Below, piece by piece: positions 33,886 through 46,049 of a stretch of 64,000 bases of DNA (its first letter is position 1; each line of letters starts with the position of its first letter). The position numbers and the translations under genes were made by a program. Location: assembly GCA_022606425.2 (NCBI GenBank), contig JAHDVF020000230.1:124001-188000 (forward strand), in the 5' to 3' direction. This DNA is from Lepidostoma basale. Its lineage: Eukaryota; Arthropoda; Insecta; Trichoptera; Lepidostomatidae. Under the pieces are notes generated by a model that saw only the letters and a program-made list of their open reading frames with translations, had not been told where the DNA came from and ran no database searches.

Positions 33886-35124
33886 TTTTAAATATCTTGG
33901 ATAATTCTCTTACACAATTTAACTATGTACTCAGATAAAAACTGTCATGAAATGAATTGTTGATATCCCATTCCTTTATGAAATTGGGTCTTAAATGGAA
34001 TATTCATGACCGTAAAGTTATTTAAGTAATTAAAACGATGCTATGCATATTTTCTTAATCGAATTCCAAATATTTTATTGGCGCTTTAAAAGAAAATCAA
34101 TTCCTTAACCTAATTCTAATAAGAAGTATCATTAGGTAATGGTCCATTAAAGATTAACTTTGATAACTTTTCTTCGTCGTAAAAAATAAACGCTTTCAAT
34201 ACGACGAACTGTTCAGTAGAAGTTTACGGCATTTCGACATTATAAGATTAAATGATTGAACATTGAACGGTCTCTCCATTATACCATAAATACATCATAA
34301 AGGTTAAAATTTCATAGTATTTTCAATGATATGAACGTTTATTAAAAATTTCAGATAAACATTATTACCATAATTATTAAGGCAAAATCATGTAAGGGAT
34401 AGATTTTAAATGGAGGTGATTCAAGAGTGAGAACTCGATTTTTTTTTAAACTTAACTGAATAAAAATCTTTGAATAGCAAAATTCCAAAGCGTACACATT
34501 TTCTTCTTTGAATGGTATTTTCATCATCATATAATGATGTTTATTATAATATTTCTAAGACAACTACATATACAATGTTTAATTAGCTTGTTAATTTTAA
34601 ATTAGTTAATTTATTTTATGCCAAGTATAAAAAATATACATTATACTTATTAATATGTATCATATGAGAAATACTTGGATCATAAAAACTGATTAAAGGT
34701 TTTATTAAAATTTTGGCGATAGCTTTAATATTCTAATAATCATTAAATTACGCTTTTGATAATGTTTAGATTAACAACCGTATTATGCTTTGTTTTAGCT
34801 AAGGGTATTTCAGAGTTTAATTTGATTCACAATCAGTTTAACTCTCTAACAGCAACGATGTTTTTTAGCAATCTACCATAAATAATATTATAAAAAGTAT
34901 CAAAAACCAACGTGGCTTAACATAATTCATTGATTAATAATTTTTTGGTTTATCGTTCTGCAGAATTTAAGAAAAATGCTTTAATATGTTACTTTTTGTT
35001 TATTGTAATGTTCACTTAATAAGAATAAAGACAATCAACTATTGTATCGTTAACTAATTTGCTGGTTTGTGATATTGGCATTGATACGGTTTTGATTGTC
35101 ATATCAGACGATGACACGACATCA
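33886..35124. other. AT-rich stretch without gene
   Basis: About 1.2 kb with no open frame of note and no recognised repeat. Confidence 0.5.
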
Positions 35125-35480
35125 AGAATTTAATGAGATAATTAAAACGTCTTTATAGAACTTTTATTATAATTTATGGGAATGACATTCGCTTAAGAAA
35201 TGTGAAACATATCATTCATATTAATAATGCTTTAGAAGTTTGAAACAGATTATTCCTGCAAATTATAAAAACCTTCTGGAAAACAGACGTTTTCATTCGC
35301 AATAATTATTTAATACAGAGTTTTAAATCATTGTTCGTGAAACAATAAATAATTAGTAAGACAATTAATACGAATGAAAATTCTTAGAGAACCACATTTG
35401 ATAATGCCTTAGACAGGCAAAACATGTGAATGATCACATAAAATAAATTAAAACTTTTAGAAAACATTCGTATTAATTGA
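35125..35480. repeat. Two decayed family Y repeats
   Basis: TTATGGGAATGACATTCGCT, TGAAACATATCATTCATATT, AAAACAGACGTTTTCATTCG, GAGTTTTAAATCATTGTTCG and TTTGATAATGCCTTAGACAG show two overlapping or tandem copies with both arms. Confidence 0.65.
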
Positions 35481-36164
35481 CTTACCAATTATTTATTTTT
35501 ATATTGCTAACCTTCACAAAAATATCATATTTCATAATTCGTAACCTTTATTTATGATCCATTTTTTATTCACATAGGTACGAACATTAATGTACAAATG
35601 CGATTTATGAAATAATAATTTGACAGGTCTAAATTCAATGTTACGAAGGGAAATGAAATTCCCCTAAACGTGACCTATTTGAATACCACAGCTGTGATAC
35701 TGGAAAATAAGAATACTTTCCGTGGTTTTGCGGCGTTATTTTTTCAACCCTTGGAAAGAATTTCAATAATTCACATGCATATGTATAAAAAAACTAGGTT
35801 TCTTTCAGAGAGAAAATGTTTTCGAACACAGTGTACAAACGTTATACTTTATACAATCAAATGTGAACGGTTTTGGGGGAAAATTGTGAATAATATTTGG
35901 AGATTTGGTTTTCAGGCATTCAAATTCAATCAAATAATAAGTGAGGGCGAGAATATTGCTTTTATAATCTTCGCATACATTTTTTTTGAAGAAAAATAAG
36001 TTTACATCTATTAAATATTTTATGTAAAAAAATGTTTTTCTTTGTTATTACAATTCTATATATTTTTTTGCTTCATCTATAAATTGGTTTCACTCGAACG
36101 GGAGATTCACCAGGATAACAAAATGTAATTTATATTGTGTTTTTCTGTCTTTTTCTTCTAGCAG
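35481..36164. other. AT-rich spacer with a chance open frame
   Basis: A 109-codon plus-strand frame (35670-35999) lacks any recognisable motif and its composition is that of the surrounding DNA. I do not call it a gene. Confidence 0.4.
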
Positions 36165-36365
36165 TTCGACTCACCTTAATTAGCCAGTATAATATATATT
36201 GGGCTCCAATCGCTCTTGACGCGTAGGTACAGGGACTTGATTGCTCTGGTTTCTCTAGCTCGGCATACGTGCCCAATCCAAGCTAGGTGAGCACCTCTCG
36301 CGGTGTTCTTATAAGGGGCTGTTGGGTTATCGTACGCATTCCTTGGTTGTTCCTGTGCCTCCAAG
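36165..36365 (-). mobile_element. LINE D fragment
   Basis: The frame at 36176-36364 has APYKNTARGAHLAWIGHVCR and ARETRAIKSLYLRVKSDWSP, matching the frame at 28361 (TARASHLAWIGHVCRAEETS). It is cut on both sides. Confidence 0.75.
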
Positions 36366-36394
36366 TACCTTCTTCGTTATTAAGCTACTATATT

Positions 36395-36630
36395 CAAATG
36401 TTCCATCTATCCTCACTCTGAAAATCCCAGAAAATAATAAAGTGGAGACCATGGGAGAATAGGAGAAACGTCGGCTTGCAGCCTGCCGGTGGGCCGACGA
36501 CATTGCTGCCATGGGGGGGAAATGTGGCTACGGCTGGCAGGAGATAGAGATGAGTGGAAGGGAAGGGAGGAGGCCTATGTCCAGCAGTGGACCGATAAGG
36601 GCTGACGAAGAAGAAGAAGAAGATGCAAAT
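36395..36630 (+). mobile_element. LINE B 3' end with (GAA)n tail
   Basis: Reads RRWADDIAA, then in another frame WLRLAGDRDEWKGREGG and EAYVQQWTDKG, stop, and GAAGAAGAAGAAGAAG. The frame breaks at a G8 run near 36515. Confidence 0.75.
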
Positions 36631-36744
36631 GTTTCATCTATCAATCGGTTTCGCTTCAACTGAAGATTCACCATGATAATAAAACAAAACATCATTCAAC
36701 ATTTTTATTCGTTTAATATAGAGTTTTCATCATTACTCTAATTA

Positions 36745-36906
36745 TTAACTTAGTAACTATCACGCCGCCTCCCCGAAGGCGTAGGCAGAAATGATGGACG
36801 ATCACACTGTTTTCCTGACAACTTCTCTCGATTCCTAAATATTCATACATTGTGTCATGCATGCACGTTGATTTTTCCGACTCCTTACGTGACTGACATT
36901 TAATAT
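36745..36906 (-). mobile_element. LINE A 3' end, outer half of a nested pair
   Basis: CATTACGCCG-type end (CTATCACGCCGCCTCCCCGA) through TGACTGACATTTAATAT. It resumes at 38071 after the LINE E insertion. Confidence 0.85.
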
Positions 36907-38070
36907 GAGAGGGAGATACTTGATTTAATACTGAGGGAGAGGAAACAGTTTGCCTCATACGGTATATTTCAATCTGCACTTTTTCCCGTATATTCCAGAG
37001 TGCCACAGGGCTCAAACCTTGGTCCACTCTTCTTCACCATCTTCATTAATGATATCGCGAGGGTTATACAATTTTCGCGATTTCTTTTATTTGCAGATGA
37101 TCTTAAATTATTTCTTGAGATAAAAAGCTACGAAGATTGCCTCCATCTCCAGTCAGATATAAATAATATCGTCCGCTGGAGTAAAACCAATCAAAATTAT
37201 TTCAATATCGCGTAATTTTATCTTTTACGAGAGCATTGCGTACTGTTTATTACAGATACACAATGGATAACCAGCAACTTAAGCGTGTTTCTACGATAAA
37301 CGATCTTGGTATCGTTTATGAAAGTAGGCTGACTTTCCATGCTCACATCGAGAAAATATGTGTTGCACTGAAAATGTTGGGATTTATTCTCCGAACTGGT
37401 AGAGTTTTCAAGAATCCCTATGTTTTGCGAATTTTGTATAACTCATTGGTCCGGAGCCGGCTCGAGTGTGGCTCGGTGATATGGAGTCCCCACGAGGCGA
37501 GATACTCGCTTATGTTAGAGAGGGTTCAGAAAAGATTTCTGAGATATATCTAGATGCAGGAGTTTGGTAGCTATCCGTGGCTTTATCCCACTGCATTCCT
37601 TTTGGGCATGCTGGGGACCAATAGTTTACAGATAATAAGGGATAGGTGCACACTTACCCATTTCTTCAGACTTATCAGGGGATTCTTTGAGAATTCCGTC
37701 ATCTTGGAGGCTATCCATCTTTATGTTCCGGGTGGTTATCTTCGACAGCGTCAGCACAGACTGTTTTATCTCCCAACATGCAGAACCAACCTGCCTATGG
37801 TGATGCCGGTGGGGAGAGCAATCAAACTGCTGAACATAGTCGCTTCGGAGATCGATGTCTTTCATATTCGTGAAAGTACATTCAGAAGACAAATACTCTT
37901 GACTTTGGAGAGTATCTTGTATTCCTAATGTCGAACCATCTCTCATGCGTTCCTGGTATTATATATTTATTATGTTTTACCTATTCTCAATAGATGCCTT
38001 AAACTGTTATATAAAAAAATGTTTGTAATGTCTTTTGAGAAAATAAACTGATTTGATTTGATTTGATTTG
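36907..38070 (+). pseudogene. LINE E (jockey-like) reverse transcriptase fragment, nested in LINE A
   Basis: A 5'-truncated non-LTR element of 1164 bp. It is flanked by AATAT (36902-36906 and 38071-38075) and ends in (GATTT)n at 38049-38070. Frame 1 has RVPQGSNLGPLFFTIFINDI and LLFADDLKLFLEI, so the catalytic FADD is present. A frameshift near 37210 leads to frame 2: RVSTINDLGIVYESRLTF, LGFILRTGRVF, LYNSLVRSRLECGSVIWSP, LERVQKRFLRYI. One in-frame stop at 37551 separates this from GYLRQRQHRLFYLPTCRTNL and PVGRAIKLLN. The order and motifs are those of the jockey/CR1-like group. One shift and one stop make it non-functional, but it is well preserved. Confidence 0.9.
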
Positions 38071-38220
38071 AATATTTGATTAATTTAATCGTGCCACGTT
38101 TTCTTCGGTCTTACTTTTTTTCTAGTTCCGTTTACGTCAATTATACTCGTATATACATGCTTCATCATTCTTTCTTCATTAATTCTATCCATCTGTCCAA
38201 ACCCTTCTAATATTCTAGAA
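38071..38220 (-). mobile_element. LINE A, inner half of the nested pair
   Basis: Continues the LINE A reading from 36906: TTGATTAATTTAATCGTGCC..CGGTCTTAC..CTAGTTCCGTTTACGTC.. up to the WFGHMER region, then fades out. Confidence 0.8.
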
Positions 38221-38704
38221 ACAATATATTCAAAATGTATAATAGGAGTAAAATGTTTTCCCTTGCAAGGACATAATGAAAATTATGATCTTGTCTCCTA
38301 GCAAAGGCGTAATATGTTGTTCACAAAATATGAAGAAAAAAAAAACAGGAAGCATATGTTTTCCGCAATATTAAATACTTAATGTTTCGTGTTTGTATGA
38401 ATCTGATATAAATTTCAAGGTTGTTTAACGTTATTTTGTACATCGATTACTTATGCTTTATGCCAACTGGTTAATTTTATCCTCATTAAAAGTCACGTGT
38501 GGGTTGAGGAGGGGGCAGATTGATCGATTGCATGAACCATTAAAATGACACGCGGTACCATAACAGCTCACGTGAAAGTATCGGGGTCCTTCGCAATTCG
38601 TTTTCGTACTGAAGCTATAGCATACGTTCACATTTTTATGTGAACTCACTTATATTAAAAAATATATATAAATCAAAGAATGTGGGATATTTTCATGGAA
38701 TAAA
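38221..38704. other. Spacer, nothing recognised
   Basis: A minus-strand 63-codon frame at 38458-38649 has several cysteines but no recognisable family. Confidence 0.4.
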
Positions 38705-39295
38705 TAAGTAAGGCAGAAATAATGGAACGCCAGAATGTTTCTGGCTTACTTCTGGCGCTTCATCTACATTTATACATCGCTTCATGTGCGCACGTCAATT
38801 TCTCCGACTCCTCATGTAGCCGACATTTAATGTTTGATTGATTTGATCGTACCACGTTTTCCTCGGTCTTCCTCTTTTTCTAGTTCCATTTACATCGTTC
38901 ACATCTTAATGATATTTTCATTATTTTGTTTATAACACCATCTTTCGCACCGCATTCACTTTTATATTTTCACTCGACACACTATCATACACAGAGTATC
39001 CACACATTCGTCTAAGATATCTCATTTCTACTGCATTTATTCTACTTTCATCCTTCTTTTGACAGTTCCATGCTTCGCTTCCATACGTATGGATTTTCCG
39101 TTTTCCTTGGTCTTTTCCATTTCTTGTTATCTATAAACATGTAATTTTTTTTACCATTTTTTGTCCAAACCATCTTAATGACCCTGTCACTATTTTTTCC
39201 AAACTCATTTATTCGCACTGCATTCATATTTTTATATTGTCATTTTACACTTTATTGTTAACAGATTTTTCCCACATTCGTCTTAAAGTTTTAAC
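38705..39295 (-). mobile_element. Two partial LINE A copies in series
   Basis: 38705-39090 runs from near the 3' end to the SEAWNWQ region. At about 39091 the sequence jumps back to GRPRKTW-like coding (TTTCCTTGGTCTTTTCC) and repeats the WFGHMER to RSLRRMC region to 39295. This is either two insertions or an internal duplication. Confidence 0.7.
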
Positions 39296-40254
39296 ATGAA
39301 AACATATTTTATTTAAAAAAAAAGTACGTTTAACGCAAGTATCATATTAATGTTTCAAGCCACTAAAAATTCTATTTATTTTTGTATTCAGAAAATTATG
39401 TGAACGCAAAGAAAAAAACAATAAATCTTATATTATTTCTGTTAAACACGCAATGTTAGAGAATTGCCATTGACGTAAACCTTTCGAAATATACAAATTG
39501 AATTATATGAATATACGTTTATGTTTACGCAGTAGAATTAATGTTAGGGGCATAAAGGTATGCAGTATATTTTTCAAAATTAAAACTCTACTTCGTGTTT
39601 CATATTATATTTTCAGAATTTTAAATGTCCATTAGACGCATTGAAACACCACCGTTACATTTCATTGCCCCCATCAAATATTCATAAAAAACACTTTGCC
39701 ATAGAATATTAAATTATAATTGTGGTAATCCGCACAAAAAGGTTCTCATTACAATATTTTGCAGTATTTAAGCACAACGTGTAATAAAGTAAATTTAAAT
39801 ATACCTATTTTGTGGTTAGACATTTTAAATTTAAAATACATGAAATGTAAGACACGCGTGTTTTTTTAAGCTCGGATTCTGGTAAATTATTATAAATTTA
39901 TAAATAAAAGACGCATTTCTTCTATGTTCGCAATCTTTGTGTTGTAGATATATATTTTTTTCATGGACTATGTCCTTGGTTTTTATTGAATATTTGCGAA
40001 ACATAAAAAGTAAACCAAAATTTGCTATAAAAAGAACTCGTCTGTTTACAAATCTTTCAGCAGTGACAAAATACAATACGCACGTTTGAACTAAAGTGGT
40101 ATGCTTCAAAATATACCAATATCCGACATTTTATTTACTCCTTTCAGAGAGTAAACCATTTTTAGGGCAATTTTTTATTTGTCTCGCGACGAGTTAATAT
40201 CAAAGGTTGGGGCAAATACAATATATTGTATTTTTTGTTTTGCCTCTATATTTA
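39296..40254. other. AT-rich stretch without gene
   Basis: A minus-strand 92-codon frame (39831-40109) shows no family resemblance. Confidence 0.45.
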
Positions 40255-40780
40255 CGTTCACAAAAAGGGGTGGTGGTAGATGGAACCAGAGGGATACTGA
40301 ATGAAGGCCAAGGTTAGGCCGGGGAAGGGTTGGGAGACAGTTTACCAGGTGGAGCGATGATATTGTATGGATGGCTCTAAAGAATGATAATAATTATATG
40401 ACCCGAAAGAGGGGTATATGTAGTTAATAAGTCTTAGTATATAGGGGGGAAAAAGATGTCCCCCGATATCGATGGATAAAAGATTTGTTGAAAAATATTC
40501 TCATATGAGGCTGCTGAAAAAAATCATATTGGCAGTTGCTGAGATTTTCACAATTATTTCAGAATGAAATAAATGAGATACATTTAATTATTGCAGATGG
40601 TGGAACAACTCTTGACAAGGCAGAACACAAACATGAAGGAATGCATCCCTGTTAATAAGAGATTAACCTTTTCCGTGAGGTAATTCTATTCTGTATTGTT
40701 AATATTATTGATCATGTAAAGAACGCTCAAGAGTTATACGGTCATTTCAAAGGAATAAGTAAATCCAAAAAAATATTATA
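40255..40780 (+). mobile_element. Mixed LINE C-terminal scraps
   Basis: 40310-40370 reads RLGRGRVGRQFTRWSDDIVW in one frame (GRPxTRWSDDI-type linker). 40700-40775 reads KNAQELYGHFKGISKS, like the LINE D end (KALQDLYGHRK). The part between them is unclassified and interrupted. Confidence 0.55.
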
Positions 40781-40784
40781 CAAT

Positions 40785-40990
40785 CCATTGTTTTGACCGA
40801 AACACTATGATACTTCTAACATAATAAATGTTAAAATTTGAAACGCTGTAATTAAGTATCACAATTTACACGACTTTGTCGTGACAGCTGTTTCACCAAC
40901 CTAACATTTGACAAAACAGCTGTCGCAATATATTCATATAAATAATGTGTGATACTTTATAACAGTGTTTCAAATAAAAAAATTAAAAAA
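40785..40990. repeat. Family V repeat, decayed
   Basis: CCATTGTTTTGACCGAAACA..GATACTTC at one end, then AAGTATCACA, CGTGACAGCTGTTTCACCAA, ACAAAACAGCTGTCGC and TGTGATACTT. Same plan as 61930-62170 with both inverted halves damaged. Confidence 0.65.
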
Positions 40991-41668
40991 TATTACTCGG
41001 TCTAACTTAATAAGAAATCAACTTTATCGATCATGCCTTACTTAAGGAATCATAAAAATTTGACTCAATGTATTGGGAGACAGTTAACTCTGAAGTTAGC
41101 GTTTCTAAATCTTAATTAGTAAAGGTAATGAGCTTATGTGATAAACAAAACTCTTATTACTTGTTTCCAATATTTTATGTCAAGAACTCTTTTCTTAAAG
41201 TAAAATTACAAAAATAAAAACATTAGCACCAATATTTTAAGAGAACATACTTGAAACAACCAAATAATAAAGTTAAAAATTATATGATTGATTACTTCCA
41301 CCACACGTGTCAGAATTTTTTGGAGCAATAAGCAGAATTGGAAATATTTCATGTAAGTAAATAACACAAGGTTTTTGTTTTTTGAACGTCATGCCTGGAT
41401 TATCTGAAATTTTCTTTTGCATATCTAAAACACGCAAATTCATTATTCTACTTATGAAAATGGAAAGTAAAATCACTTTGGTATATTAAATTTTATAGTG
41501 AGAAAAAATATATGACAGTGTCTTTTTTCGTTAGCGTTTAGTTATATATTAGTTATATATTTACACTCGAGAACGGAGGTCATTTCCGAAGCATGTCGTG
41601 TTTTTGATATTTTTATTTTATAAAAATATTTGATTAAAAGTAAAAATACCACCTCTTTCCTCTGATAT
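40991..41668. other. AT-rich spacer
   Basis: Nothing recognised. Confidence 0.4.
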
Positions 41669-41725
41669 TAATCAAATCAAATCAGTTTTTTTTATTTCAA
41701 CAGACATTAAAAACAATATCAAAGT
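41669..41725 (-). mobile_element. LINE E 3' terminus scrap
   Basis: AATCAAATCAAATCAGTTTT is the complement of the (GATTT)n tail and AAAATAAACTG end of LINE E, followed by about 30 bp of its 3' end. Confidence 0.65.
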
Positions 41726-41737
41726 TGAAGGAATCTA

Positions 41738-41935
41738 TTGGATAAAATAAAGGCAGGTCGGGGAGTTGGTAGAAGACAGTGGTCCTGGCTGCAAAATATG
41801 AGGGAGTGTACAGGAGTGAGCGAAGTTCACAATCTGTTCCAAGTGGCACAGGGCAGAGATGTGTTCGCTGCAGTGATCACCAACTCGGGGGGGGGGGGGG
41901 ATTTACGGCACCGGAAGAAGAGGAATAAATTTGAT
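41738..41935 (+). mobile_element. LINE RT C-terminal remnant with G-run
   Basis: The frame reads KAGRGVGRRQWSWLQNMREC, TGVSEVHNLFQVAQGRDVFA and AVITNS, then a run of about 13 G breaks it. Same type as 4165-4265 (LFRVAQDREAFARVVAN). Confidence 0.7.
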
Positions 41936-42685
41936 TTAAAAAGTATAATAAAAAACAGCGATGTTTATTCAATTCCAATGTTATATAGGTCCACAATGGA
42001 ATTCCACAGTGTTAACGCCTTAACCTTCAATAAAGAAATATCATTTTTTCCGTTTTTTGTCCTATGATATCTTTTTTGACGCATAGGGTCACGATGAGGT
42101 TTTGACATTTTTTTCTGCTCTAGTCTTGATGCTTATTACCACTCAGTCCTACGGTCTTCTTTTTCAAGGAGCTCAAACTGTGTGCTGTTACCCAAGGGAT
42201 CTTAACTATAATAATACAATATACAATAAAGGCTGAGCTTTACCTCAGATCCAACTAATTTGGACTAACCTTTAACCTAGTATACTCCAGAGATAGTTAG
42301 TGTTCTTGCCTTTGTACAGTTATTAGTATAATTACTACAATCTATTTTTGAAACTCCATATGACATTTTTCTGTTCTTAAACAATTATAAATCACACCCA
42401 TCGAATATAATTTTTCTCTGTTTACAAATTAAATAATTTTTTTAATGAGTAAAATATATTTTTGTAGAATACCATTTTATACTAAACATACGTTATATTA
42501 ATATGTGTTAAATTTTATACAACATTTTTATGATTATCTGATGTAGTAACTAAATGAGAATTTTAATTTAGAAAAGATCATAGATTTAATATTCAATTAA
42601 TTATTCGGATAGATTTCTTTACATAAACGTACGAAAATCAAATCTACTAAAAGGGAAATAAAACAATTTCATTAGATTATTTATT
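41936..42685. other. AT-rich spacer
   Basis: Nothing recognised. Confidence 0.4.
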
Positions 42686-42800
42686 GTATCTTGAACAATT
42701 AATATTATATTAATGAAACGTCTGTTTTTCTAGAAGTTTTATTAAAAATTGTTTCGCATTGTTCGCAAAAATTGTTATCGAATCGTATTAATGTGTCTGT
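42686..42800 (-). repeat. Family Y repeat, partial
   Basis: TTAATGAAACGTCTGTTTTTC, TAGAAGTTTTATTAAAAATT and ATTGTTTCGC remain. Confidence 0.55.
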
Positions 42801-43160
42801 TGTATTGACTTTAACAAATTTATGTTATTATATTATAACATCGTTTTTAGTTTCGAACCGCTTTCTACGATCAATAATAAAATACTTGTATAATGAGCAA
42901 AAATAATTAGTGTAATTTTAAGAGCTTTTGATCCTGTGATTACTTTTAAACTTGTTTAATTAATTTTTTCACAGAAGGAATCATTCATAAGAAATACGTG
43001 GCACTTATTACCTTCTCAAAAAAGGAAATAACTTTGTTTTGATTAATAAAACACCAGTTTCACAGTTTTCACCAGACATAAATATTCAATGATTCCAAAG
43101 AGAGCAGTCTATAAAGGAAAAACTTTTTCTATTTGTAAATATTTATAAATTGAAAATAAA
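42801..43160. other. AT-rich spacer
   Basis: Nothing recognised. Confidence 0.4.
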
Positions 43161-43164
43161 AACA

Positions 43165-43635
43165 CTAACTAACCATCACGTCGTCTCCCCAGAAAGGTGT
43201 GCAAAAATAATGGATCGCCATATTTTTTCTGTCCTGAAGTAATTCTCTCGACGCCTCTACATTCATACATCGTGTCATTCAAGCACGTCGATATCTCCGA
43301 CTCCTTGCGTGGCCGACCTTTAATATTTGATTGATTCCCTCGGTCTTCTTCTATTTATAGTTCCTTTTACGTCGTTTACGTATGTTTACATTAATTTTTT
43401 ACATGTGTTCAAACCATCTTACTTACTCTTTCATTATTTAGATCAAAATATTTTCATTCGCACTGTATTCACTTCTTATATTAGCATATGACACTATCAG
43501 ATTTATCACATACTCTTCTAAGATAGTTTATTTCTATTGCATTTATTTTACTATCATATTTCGTTTGCCAGTTCCATGCTTGACTTCAATATATAAGACT
43601 AGGCACAAGAACACCATTGTGCACTGCCACTGAAA
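43165..43635 (-). mobile_element. LINE A copy, decayed
   Basis: ACTAACTAACCATCACGTCG at 43165 is the 3' terminus. The coding region can be followed to the SEAWNWQ area (CGTTTGCCAGTTCCATGCTT) with a small deletion in the KTWHDQ part. No open frame. Confidence 0.75.
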
Positions 43636-44111
43636 AAAATGTGAAAAAAATTCTGTAGACTTTAACGAAATCTCGACTGTATTTAATTTTTTGTGAAAAC
43701 AGATCATTAATCAGAATTACATTATTTATTAAAGTAATAAATTGCCTCCCCAAATACTAAACACTTTACCCGCTATGATATTCTGCACCCACCCCGCTAG
43801 AGCACTCTGCTAATTTTGGGCTGGTTATTCACATCCTCCAAAGCGCTTTTCATCCCTTTTTAGCTGTAAAAAGATGGTGGGGATGAAATTGATTCTTTTC
43901 AAACACCTGCACTCTAGGGGTGCCAAGATATGAAAGATAAATCATTGTAATAACGTATTCTCGCTCTCCGTGGAAATTTAAGAGAATATTCAACAGCCAA
44001 CTTCCTGGTTTCACACTTATCAAAGTCGTGTTGCTTTAATATATATAAAATGTAATGTTCAATTAATTTAGATCTTGAAATGTTGGTATTTGTTGTTTTT
44101 ATTGTTTTTGA
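43636..44111. other. Spacer, nothing recognised
   Basis: No frame or repeat recognised. Confidence 0.4.
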
Positions 44112-44290
44112 ATAACTCGGGTGGTGGTCCAGGGGATAGAGCGCTTGGCTCCTGATCCAGGGGACATGGGTTCAAGCCTGGACACGACCAGATTCCTTCT
44201 TCATAATAATGAGCTATTTTCTGCTCACATTGAAGATTGTAAAATAAATTCTAATATCATTGATGTAAATCCTTGATATTAGTCTTTATT
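44112..44290 (+). mobile_element. tRNA-derived SINE (copy 1)
   Basis: A tRNA-like head (GGATAGAGCGCTTGGCTCCT, GATCCAGGGG) with a box B GGGTTCAAGCC, then a body CAGATTCCTTCTTCATAATA and TTCTGCTCACATTGAAGATT. The second copy at 45850 shares head and body. Short, non-coding, with internal pol III promoter layout as known for tRNA SINEs. Confidence 0.8.
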
Positions 44291-44314
44291 ATAAAAAAAA
44301 AAAAAAAAACTAAT

Positions 44315-44470
44315 ACGTCGGTTTTCAAGAAGTTTTATAATATTTTATGTGAATGACATGATTTTCTTGTTAAAAGCATTATCGAATGTCATTCACAGAC
44401 CAAATATGTAATTCACATGAAATATAATAAAATTTCAAGATATCAGACATTTTCATTTGTATTGATAGGT
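44315..44470. repeat. Family Y repeat, both arms
   Basis: TACGTCGGTTTTCAAGAAGT, ATTTTATGTGAATGACATGA, GCATTATCGAATGTCATTCA, then ATTCACATGAAATATAATAA and ACATTTTCATTTGTATTG. Confidence 0.65.
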
Positions 44471-44849
44471 GAATTTTGGTTCATGGAATTTATTGGTAGA
44501 TTTTTATTTTAATTAATAAAAATTAGCAAAATAGTATGGTAAAATGCAATTTGTTCAAAATTGTATATTTTATATTATATAAAAAATAAACCTAATATTA
44601 TGACTTTATTTGCATTATTTCATTAGTGAATATTAAATAAATTCTCGTTTAAAGTATCAATTAACAAAATTTTGTTATTTATTAAAAGTCCTGATTTACT
44701 GAATTATATTAAATATTATATAAAGAAATTTTAAACATAAAATTACTCCCAAAAAAAACACGGAATTTTTTTCGTGTCGCGTATGATTCCTTAGTATTTT
44801 CACGTTTGACTTCAGTCGATATAACATACTCGTATATTGAAGCAATTTC
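44471..44849. other. AT-rich spacer
   Basis: Nothing recognised. Confidence 0.4.
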
Positions 44850-45050
44850 CTAACTAACTAACCATAATAATGAAATAAATAATGGACCGCCACACTTTTG
44901 TTCTCTAACATCATACACAATCATGCACACACGTCAGTTTCTCCGACTTCTCACGTGGCCGACATTTAATGTCTAATTGATTTAAAGGTGTCATATTTTC
45001 CCCGGTTAGCCTCTTTTTCAAGTTACTTTTACTTTGTTTACTACACCATA
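44850..45050 (-). mobile_element. LINE A 3' fragment
   Basis: AACTAACTAACCATAATAAT, GGACCGCCACACTTTTGTTC and CTCACGTGGCCGACATTTAA give the family. It has lost the CGCCGTCTCCCCG block. Confidence 0.7.
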
Positions 45051-45849
45051 TATGTCAGCGAAATCTAATGGAATTCTAAATTCAAACTCTATTTTTAAAT
45101 TGTTTTAAATGACGAGAATGTTAAAATGAAAAAAAATACGCATTGGTCTGGTTGTATTCACGTGAAACTTCATAGACCGGTAGCTAGCTATAACGTGTCA
45201 TAAGAATTCATATCTCAAAAAAATAAACAGTAATTGGGTATAATAATTTGTTGTATTCGAAATCCATGTGGTATCCCAAGAACCAGCAAAGATTTGAATA
45301 GACTTTCTTGCAAACCAATCCTTAGGATTGAAACTAAAATAAAAATCATATTTTGTCTATTTTCCAATAATTGTTCAAATAACTTTTGATACAATTATAC
45401 GGTGATTAATTTATCCTTCTAACAGTTTCAATGAATAAGGGCTACTAATGAAATACAATTAAAATGATACCTCTAAATTATTCCGTCGATATTAAAGAAG
45501 GCTGTACGATTTTGCTGAAACGGATTTAACACAGAAATTCCGAATGAAAAATCGTTAATGAGGTAGATTTTTCCGAAGGGTTGGGTGATTATCCGTACAA
45601 AGAAAACATCTTCATTTCTATGTAAAAATGCTATCCGAAGGAGAATTTATTTAAAGAAATCGATCTAATTGATTAAATTAAAAGGAAAATTCTCTCAGAA
45701 AAGATATCATAATGGGAATGAAAGTGTTTTGAAAAGTATAAAAATCGTATCAATTCTTAACTTGTATATTTACACATTCTATTGAAAAACCTTAAACTTG
45801 TATGTTCTATTATATTTTATGGGAAATGTATGTTTCGTTTTGCTAATTA
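45051..45849. other. AT-rich spacer
   Basis: Nothing recognised. Confidence 0.4.
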
Positions 45850-46018
45850 ATTATCGGGTGGTAGTGGATAGAACGCTTGGCGTCTGATCCAGGGGACTGA
45901 GGTTTAAACCCGGGCACGGCCAGATTCCTTCTTCATAATACATATTTTCTGCTCACATTGAAGATTGTAAAATAAATTTTGATACCATTGATTTTAAATC
46001 CTAGGTGGTTTTTTTTCT
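45850..46018 (+). mobile_element. tRNA-derived SINE (copy 2)
   Basis: TCGGGTGGTAGTGGATAGAA, CTTGGCGTCTGATCCAGGGG and GAGGTTTAAACCCGGGCACG give the tRNA-like head. The body CAGATTCCTTCTTCATAATA..ATTGAAGATTGTAAAATAAA is as in copy 1. Confidence 0.8.
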
Positions 46019-46049
46019 AAAACAATTAAACCATATCATTCCCCTAAAA

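Noticed and set aside
35670..35999. 109-codon plus-strand frame
   Set aside because: No motif, AT-driven composition, no splice or promoter context.
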